DNA from: Erysipelotrichaceae bacterium
GTDB lineage: Bacteria; Bacillota_I; Bacilli_A; Erysipelotrichales; Erysipelotrichaceae
Reading direction: 5' to 3'
Assembly: GCA_024709285.1 (NCBI GenBank)
Contig: JANJWY010000008.1
Location: 1-10,136 of the forward strand
Length of the DNA: 10,136 nucleotides
Positions 6,429 to 10,136 of this stretch are shown piece by piece. The notes beneath the pieces are model-generated. The model made no database searches and was not told the origin of the DNA. It saw only the letters and a list, made by a program, of their open reading frames with translations. The position numbers and the translations under genes are program-made. The first letter of the stretch is position 1, and each line of letters begins with the position of its first letter.

Positions 6429-7471
6429 CATTGCTCTATTTTGTAATCATTTTGGGAATCATTGTCTTTGTTCATGAACTCGGACATTTGATCACTGCTA
6501 AAATGTTTGGTGTTTATTGTAAGGAATTTGCTATCGGTATGGGACCGAAGATCAAAAGCTGGCAAAAAGGAGAGACGCTGTATTCGTTGCGTGCTTTGCC
6601 TGTCGGCGGATTTGTTGCCATGGCCGGTGAAGAAGGCGTTGATATCGAAGAGATTCCGGCAGAAAGAACCATCAAAGGGATTGCTCCGTTAAAGCGCATT
6701 GTTATCATGCTTGCTGGAATCATGATGAATATCCTTCTGGCATGGGTCATATTTGTCGGTGTGTTTATATATCAGGGAGCGCGAAGTCTTCCTCCTCAGC
6801 CGATTGTTGCTGGCGTGGTCAGTGGTTCAGTTGCAGAATCAGCCGGGTTTCTTGCGGGCGATGAAATCGTGAAAGTATCTTTTTCGGATGGGACTTCGAT
6901 CGTACCGAAGGATTTTTATGAAGTAATCACATATACGCAGTTATATACGGATGAAATGATTTTTTCCGTTGATCGAGACGGAGTAAATCTTACAATCAAG
7001 GTTACCCCTTTGTTCAATGAGAAAGAAGGCCGATACATGATCGGACTGATGCTCCCTCAACCCGTCATCGAAGAGCTTAGCTTTTTTGGAGCGATTTGGG
7101 CTGGGACCGAGTACATCGGCACGACCATTACGGAAATCGTCAATACACTTTCACGTCTTGTCCGGGGAATAGGTCTAAATGCGATCAGCGGTCCGATTGG
7201 GATTTATGATGTAACCGACCAACAGGCACAGCAAGGTTTATTATCACTTATCGTATTAACAGCGATTTTGTCTGTTAATGTCGGAATTTTTAATTTGTTA
7301 CCCATTCCGTTGATGGATGGCGGCAGAGTGGTTATTACGATTGCTGAAATGATAATCGGTAAGCCCATCAACCGCCAGTTGGAACAGGCATTGATGACGG
7401 CCAGTGTTATTTTGGTCATGGGCCTGGTATTGTTTGTCACTTGGCAAGATATCTTGCGCTTATTGGGCTAG
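6425..7471 (+). CDS. rseP: RseP-type site-2 intramembrane metalloprotease
   Basis: This M50 zinc protease cuts substrates within the membrane (anti-sigma factors, signal-peptide remnants; RasP in Bacillus, RseP in E. coli). The 348-residue product begins with a membrane helix holding the active-site HELGH (17-21). LPVGGFVAMAGE follows (58-69), then a second membrane segment (about 92-116), one PDZ domain (about 125-205), and two C-terminal membrane segments with NLLPIPLMDGGR (290-301), where Asp298 is the third zinc ligand. The usual LDG is MDG here, a mild change. It is shorter than the RasP of Bacillus (about 420 residues), with a single PDZ domain. The start ATG 6425 overlaps the dxr stop by 4 nt and has AGGAGGT at 6413-6419. 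The dxr-rseP neighbourhood is conserved; here proS does not follow, and a DUF368 gene takes its place. Confidence 0.95.
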   Translation: MTLLYFVIILGIIVFVHELGHLITAKMFGVYCKEFAIGMGPKIKSWQKGETLYSLRALPVGGFVAMAGEEGVDIEEIPAERTIKGIAPLKRIVIMLAGIMMNILLAWVIFVGVFIYQGARSLPPQPIVAGVVSGSVAESAGFLAGDEIVKVSFSDGTSIVPKDFYEVITYTQLYTDEMIFSVDRDGVNLTIKVTPLFNEKEGRYMIGLMLPQPVIEELSFFGAIWAGTEYIGTTITEIVNTLSRLVRGIGLNAISGPIGIYDVTDQQAQQGLLSLIVLTAILSVNVGIFNLLPIPLMDGGRVVITIAEMIIGKPINRQLEQALMTASVILVMGLVLFVTWQDILRLLG

Positions 7472-7472
7472 T

Positions 7473-8282
7473 ATGAGTCAAATCAAAATCATTTTTTACG
7501 GTCTTGTCATTGGTATCAGCAATGTGATTCCAGGTGTATCCGGTGGTACAATGGCAGTTGTATTTGGAATTTATGAAAAACTGATTGCTGTGGTTTCACT
7601 TGATTTTAAAGCGATCAAAGAGGATTTCGGCTTTATCATTTTATTGGGAATCGGAATCGTTGGCGGGATACTCGGTTTCAGCAATGTCATGAATTATTTA
7701 TTGCTTGAACACTCAACTCTGACCTTTTACAGTTTTCTTGGGATAATTTTGGGCAGCTTTCCGTTAATCATAAAGAAAGCAGGGATTAAGAAGATACGGT
7801 TGAGTGAGGGTGTGGCCTTTGTTTCAACGTTTTTGATTATGATATTACTGACTTTTGTTCAGCCTGAAGGAGCCGGTCAGATTGACATCAGTCAACTGAC
7901 ATTTCCCTTAGCAATCGGTTTGTTCGCGGCATCTGCCATTTCGACATTTACGATGATTCTGCCGGGGATCAGCGGTTCTATGGTATTACTGGCTATCGGT
8001 ATGTATCAAGGGGTATTTGGATATGCTATCGGTCAGTTTGTGTTTCCGCATTTGCTGATCGTAGTTTCCGGGATGCTGATGGGATTGATTTTCGGTGCGA
8101 AAGCAGTGAAAATATTAATGGAGAAATATTACACGGTTACTTATGCGGCTATTCTCGGTTTGTTGGTAGGATCGTTGCTTCCTTTGTTTCCTGGATTTGT
8201 TTCGGATGTGTGGGCTTGGGTGTTGCTTTTCGGGTTTGCAGGATTTATTCTTTGGTTCAATCAACTAAACGGGGAGAAATAA
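7473..8282 (+). CDS. popT: DUF368 membrane protein, likely PopT undecaprenyl-phosphate translocase
   Basis: This is a 269-residue polytopic membrane protein of the DUF368 family. Two related motifs mark the family's internal repeat: PGVSGGT (20-26) and PGISGS (164-169), each within a longer similar stretch (NVIPGVSGGTMAVVFGIY and MILPGISGSMVLLAIGMY). DUF368 proteins, named PopT, have been reported as transporters that return undecaprenyl phosphate across the cytoplasmic membrane for reuse. The operon context fits, since dxr and uppS make the same carrier. I chose ATG 7473, 1 nt after the rseP stop; a longer frame from 7404 lies within rseP and lacks family sequence. No clear Shine-Dalgarno is present, so coupling to rseP translation is likely. 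Family membership is very likely; the exact substrate is inferred from family and context. Confidence 0.88.
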   Translation: MSQIKIIFYGLVIGISNVIPGVSGGTMAVVFGIYEKLIAVVSLDFKAIKEDFGFIILLGIGIVGGILGFSNVMNYLLLEHSTLTFYSFLGIILGSFPLIIKKAGIKKIRLSEGVAFVSTFLIMILLTFVQPEGAGQIDISQLTFPLAIGLFAASAISTFTMILPGISGSMVLLAIGMYQGVFGYAIGQFVFPHLLIVVSGMLMGLIFGAKAVKILMEKYYTVTYAAILGLLVGSLLPLFPGFVSDVWAWVLLFGFAGFILWFNQLNGEK

Positions 8283-8283
8283 T

Positions 8284-9267
8284 ATGAAAGTATGTGTTAT
8301 CGGGGGAGCAGGATATATCGGCTCTCATGCCGTTTTGGAATTAGTGAATGACGGTCATGAAGTTGTCGTTATCGACAATCTTTCTACTGGAACGCGTGAT
8401 GCGGTCGATGAAAAAGCGCGGTTCTATCTTGGGGATATAACCAATGAAAAGCAGCTTTTCGACATATTCAGTGAAGAAACTCTTCTTGGCCGATTTGATG
8501 CGGTCATGCATTTTGCTGCGAAAATCGTTGTACCGGAAAGTGTCAGTCATCCGTTGGAATACTATCATAACAATGTGGAAGGGGTACGGATCATGTTGAA
8601 AACGATGGTTCAGCACGGCATTAAAAACGTGATTTTCTCCTCGACTGCTGCTGTTTACGGGGATGTCAAAAAAGATATCTGCACAGAAGATGATGAGTTG
8701 AAACCCATCAATCCTTATGGCGAATCGAAGTTGGCATCGGAACGGTTGATTCACTGGGTTGCTCAGGCTTATGATATGAATTATTGCATTTTCAGATATT
8801 TCAATGTTGCCGGTGCTCATGAATCGCTTAAAATCGGATTAAAAAGAGATAATCTGACGCATATCATACCGATTACCGTACAGACAGCGCTTAAAATACG
8901 GAGTTCGATGGTGATTTTCGGGGACGACTACCCGACTCCGGACGGTACATGCATCCGTGATTATATTCATGTTGCCGATTTGGCATTTGCTCATGTATTG
9001 GGGATGAAGTACATCGTTAATGAAAACAAATCTGCGACCATTAATCTGGGTTCGTCGACCGGATATTCAGTCAAGCAGGTCATTGATGAAGTATCACAAT
9101 ACTTTCCTGTCAACTATTCCATCGGTCCTCGACGTGAAGGTGACCCAGCTAAACTTATTGCTTCAAGTGAAAGAGCAAAGAATCTTTTGGGATGGACAGT
9201 AAAGCGGACGCTGAAAGATATCATCAAGACTGATTTGGATTTTCGAATCAAACATGAAACCCGCTAG
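8284..9267 (+). CDS. galE: UDP-glucose 4-epimerase
   Basis: GalE interconverts UDP-glucose and UDP-galactose (some members also the N-acetyl forms) for surface glycans or galactose use. The 327-residue short-chain dehydrogenase/reductase-type protein has the NAD-binding GGAGYIG (7-13), DNLSTG (31-36), HFAA (76-79), SSTAAVYGD (119-127) with Thr121 at the position of the catalytic Ser in E. coli GalE, and the catalytic YGESK (145-149). FNVAGAH, RDYIHVADLA and NLGSSTGYSV are later substrate-domain motifs. The start ATG 8284 is 1 nt after the DUF368 stop and has GGGGAG at 8271-8276. No galK or galT is nearby, which suggests a biosynthetic rather than catabolic role (inference). The stop TAG lies in the loop and stem base of the downstream terminator. 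Whether it accepts UDP-GlcNAc cannot be told from sequence alone. Confidence 0.94.
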   Translation: MKVCVIGGAGYIGSHAVLELVNDGHEVVVIDNLSTGTRDAVDEKARFYLGDITNEKQLFDIFSEETLLGRFDAVMHFAAKIVVPESVSHPLEYYHNNVEGVRIMLKTMVQHGIKNVIFSSTAAVYGDVKKDICTEDDELKPINPYGESKLASERLIHWVAQAYDMNYCIFRYFNVAGAHESLKIGLKRDNLTHIIPITVQTALKIRSSMVIFGDDYPTPDGTCIRDYIHVADLAFAHVLGMKYIVNENKSATINLGSSTGYSVKQVIDEVSQYFPVNYSIGPRREGDPAKLIASSERAKNLLGWTVKRTLKDIIKTDLDFRIKHETR

Positions 9268-9279
9268 GGTTTCTTTTTT
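9256..9279 (+). terminator. intrinsic terminator ending the rpsB-galE operon
   Basis: GAAACCC (9256-9262) pairs perfectly with GGGTTTC (9267-9273) over 7 bp around a GCTA loop, followed by six T (9274-9279). The 5' arm consists of the last galE codons, and the TAG stop (9265-9267) sits in the loop and stem base. Ribosomes finishing galE would cover the hairpin, so termination could depend on whether galE is being translated. Confidence 0.88.
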
Positions 9280-9282
9280 CTG

Positions 9283-9311
9283 TTGATTTAAGTATAAAAA
9301 AGGGGTATCAT
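9283..9311 (+). promoter_or_regulatory. sigma-A-type promoter for the rsgA leader
   Basis: TTGATT (9283-9288) and TATCAT (9306-9311) are spaced by exactly 17 nt. Four of six bases match the -35 consensus and five of six the -10. It lies just after the galE terminator and predicts a transcript starting near 9318. A competing TATAAA at 9293-9298 has no partner -35. Confidence 0.65.
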
Positions 9312-9352
9312 GATTTTGCAGAATACTTCCTTTTGAAAGGAGCTGATGATTT

Positions 9353-9391
9353 ATGGCAAATGAAAGATATTTTACGGTGGTTGACCGTTAA
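9353..9391 (+). CDS. possible 12-residue leader peptide
   Basis: ATG 9353 opens a 12-codon frame encoding MANERYFTVVDR and ending at TAA 9389-9391. A strong AAAGGAG site (9336-9342) lies 10 nt upstream, a little further than ideal. This site is otherwise unexplained, as rsgA is 160 nt away. The frame overlaps hairpin H2, and the ribosome-binding site is within H1. No run of a single regulatory amino acid is present, so classical amino-acid attenuation is not supported. Another ATG at 9346 gives only four residues and is too close to the site. It may be a true leader peptide or a chance ORF. Confidence 0.35.
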   Translation: MANERYFTVVDR

Positions 9392-9454
9392 ATCAGAATA
9401 AGCACGAAGAATTTTCTTCGTGCAATTTCATACCCATCATGCATGGCTTTTGTT

Positions 9455-9479
9455 GACTTGCATCCTGGCAAGTTTTTTT
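9455..9479 (+). terminator. intrinsic terminator upstream of rsgA
   Basis: ACTTGC (9456-9461) pairs with GCAAGT (9468-9473) over 6 bp around a 6-nt ATCCTG loop, with a possible extra G-U pair (9455 with 9474). The T-run covers 9473-9479. It stands after the leader and 27 nt before rsgA, so it would have to be read through for rsgA expression from the 9283 promoter. Confidence 0.65.
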
Positions 9480-9506
9480 ATGCGAAATAAAAGGAAAAGG
9501 AAAAAA

Positions 9507-10136
9507 ATGAGTAAAAACATTCAGTCTTATAATAGTGATTTGCAGTTACGTGTTAAAGCAATAATTACGGAAGTTTCTAAAGGTAAAGTAAAAGCATTAT
9601 GTGAATTTGGTGAGGTAAGTGCCAAACTGAAAGGCACTTTCTATCGCAATGGAAGTGAATTGGATATGGTTCCGGTTGTCGGTGATGATGTATGGTTGCG
9701 TTATAATGACTCCGGGGATTCAATGATTACGGAAATTTGTGAGCGGAGAAGTTCTTTCGTTCGTACGGATTTCAGCGGTCATGCGGCTGGTTATGTGAAA
9801 ACCATAAAATCGCAAGTACTTGCTGCAAACTTTGATGTTGTATTTATTTTGGCTTCGCTCAACCAAGAGTTTAATCTGAAACGGATTGAACGGTATCTTG
9901 CGACGGTTTTGTCAAGCAAAGCCAAAGCAGTCATCGTATTGACGAAAGCAGATCTTGTGGATGATTGTCAGAAGTTTGTTGATCTGGTGCAAAATGAGTT
10001 TCCGGGAATCGATTGTTTTGCTATCAGTTCAACGACCGGTTTTGGAATTGATCATCTCGAAAGGTATATTCAAAAAGGTAAAATCATTGTCTTTCTGGGT
10101 TCTTCAGGTGTTGGGAAGTCCAGTTTGGCTAATCGA
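9507..10136 (+). CDS. rsgA: ribosome small subunit-dependent GTPase RsgA, 5' part
   Basis: RsgA (YjeQ/YloQ) is a circularly permuted GTPase that checks late 30S assembly and helps release or place factors near the decoding site. The frame starts at ATG 9507 and is open to the window edge; 210 residues are visible. An N-terminal OB-fold (about 12-85) includes GTFYRNGSELDMVPVVGDDV. It is followed by RTDFSGHAAGYVKTIKSQVLAANFDVVF, then G4 TKADL (146-150), the G5-like AISSTTGFG (172-180), and the Walker A/G1 GSSGVGKS (198-205) placed after G4. This is the diagnostic permuted order. G2, G3 and the C-terminal zinc domain lie beyond the window. The start has an AAGGA/AAAAGG site (9491-9500). An in-frame ATG at 9480 would add a Lys/Arg-rich nonamer but has no ribosome-binding site and lies at the terminator T-run. 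Expression may pass through the leader attenuator upstream. Confidence 0.95.
   Translation, partial: MSKNIQSYNSDLQLRVKAIITEVSKGKVKALCEFGEVSAKLKGTFYRNGSELDMVPVVGDDVWLRYNDSGDSMITEICERRSSFVRTDFSGHAAGYVKTIKSQVLAANFDVVFILASLNQEFNLKRIERYLATVLSSKAKAVIVLTKADLVDDCQKFVDLVQNEFPGIDCFAISSTTGFGIDHLERYIQKGKIIVFLGSSGVGKSSLANR

Larger units (their letters stand above)
9318..9479 (+). ncRNA. structured leader or small RNA upstream of rsgA
   Basis: This predicted transcript of about 160 nt holds four hairpins in a row. H1 pairs TCCTT (9328-9332) with AAGGA (9337-9341) and hides an AAAGGAG ribosome-binding site. H2 pairs ATTT-x-ACGGT (9369-9378) with ACCGT-x-AAAT (9384-9393), with one mismatch. H3 is a perfect 9-bp stem, GCACGAAGA (9402-9410) with TCTTCGTGC (9415-9423). 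H4 is a terminator (9455-9479). TGCAA (9421-9425) could instead pair with TTGCA (9458-9462), which would break both H3 and H4. This is the layout of an attenuator, or of a stand-alone small RNA with its own promoter and terminator. I do not recognise a known riboswitch, T-box or SRP/6S RNA here. Confidence 0.5.

Noticed and set aside
7404..7472. Extended N-terminus for the DUF368 protein
   Set aside because: It lies entirely within rseP in another frame and does not resemble the DUF368 N-terminus, which starts naturally at 7473.
8341..8820. Reverse-strand ORF of 159 codons over galE
   Set aside because: It is entirely antisense to galE, with no recognisable motif or start signals.
9353..9391. 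Classical amino-acid attenuation by the 12-codon ORF
   Set aside because: The codons show no run of one amino acid, and rsgA is not a biosynthetic gene.
9318..9479. T-box, tRNA, SRP RNA, 6S RNA or rpmB/spoVM gene in the rsgA upstream region
   Set aside because: No T-box consensus, no tRNA cloverleaf, no SRP GGAA loop context and no L28 or SpoVM coding sequence could be found there.
9480..9506. Alternative rsgA start at ATG 9480
   Set aside because: It is in frame but has only the terminator T-run upstream and no ribosome-binding site, whereas ATG 9507 has purine-rich AAGGA and AAAAGG.

Overview
The window is a dense, entirely co-directional (+ strand) housekeeping segment from what looks like a low-to-mid-GC Bacillota (Firmicutes). 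The signs are strong purine-rich Shine-Dalgarno sites (GGAGG, AAAGGAG), intrinsic terminators with U-tracts, the rpsB-tsf-pyrH-frr-uppS-cdsA-dxr-rseP order, and use of the MEP (dxr) rather than the mevalonate isoprenoid route. A class such as Erysipelotrichia is possible, but the sequence alone does not settle it. No mobile elements, CRISPR arrays, rRNA or tRNA genes were seen.

Layout. 1-388 is the 3' end of a SanA/YdcF-type (DUF218) membrane-associated protein gene. 389-618 is a regulatory gap with a near-consensus extended -10 promoter (478-506) and a structured 5' leader in front of rpsB. From 619 to 9267 there is one tightly packed gene string: rpsB, tsf, [hairpin/T-run], pyrH, frr, [UUCG hairpin], uppS, cdsA, dxr, rseP, a DUF368 (PopT-like) gene and galE. 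Most junctions are overlaps of 4 to 8 nt or gaps of 1 nt. The string ends at an intrinsic terminator whose stem contains the galE stop codon. 9268-9506 holds a new promoter, a structured leader with a possible 12-codon ORF, and an intrinsic terminator. rsgA starts at 9507 and runs off the right edge.

How the genes fit together. The first half supports translation (S2, EF-Ts, ribosome recycling factor) and UTP supply (UMP kinase). The second half builds and recycles the lipid carrier of the cell envelope. Dxr commits carbon to isoprenoids, UppS makes undecaprenyl diphosphate, CdsA makes CDP-diacylglycerol, RseP is a membrane site-2 protease, the DUF368 protein probably returns undecaprenyl phosphate across the membrane, and GalE supplies UDP-galactose for surface polysaccharide. 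RsgA returns the theme to 30S ribosome maturation.

The most interesting parts are regulatory. First is the multi-hairpin, terminator-ending leader (or small RNA) between galE and rsgA. Second is the structured rpsB leader. Third are the two internal hairpins that divide the operon into segments. The S2 protein also has an unusually long arginine-rich C-terminal tail, and a candidate carrier-lipid flippase is coupled to the carrier-lipid biosynthesis genes.
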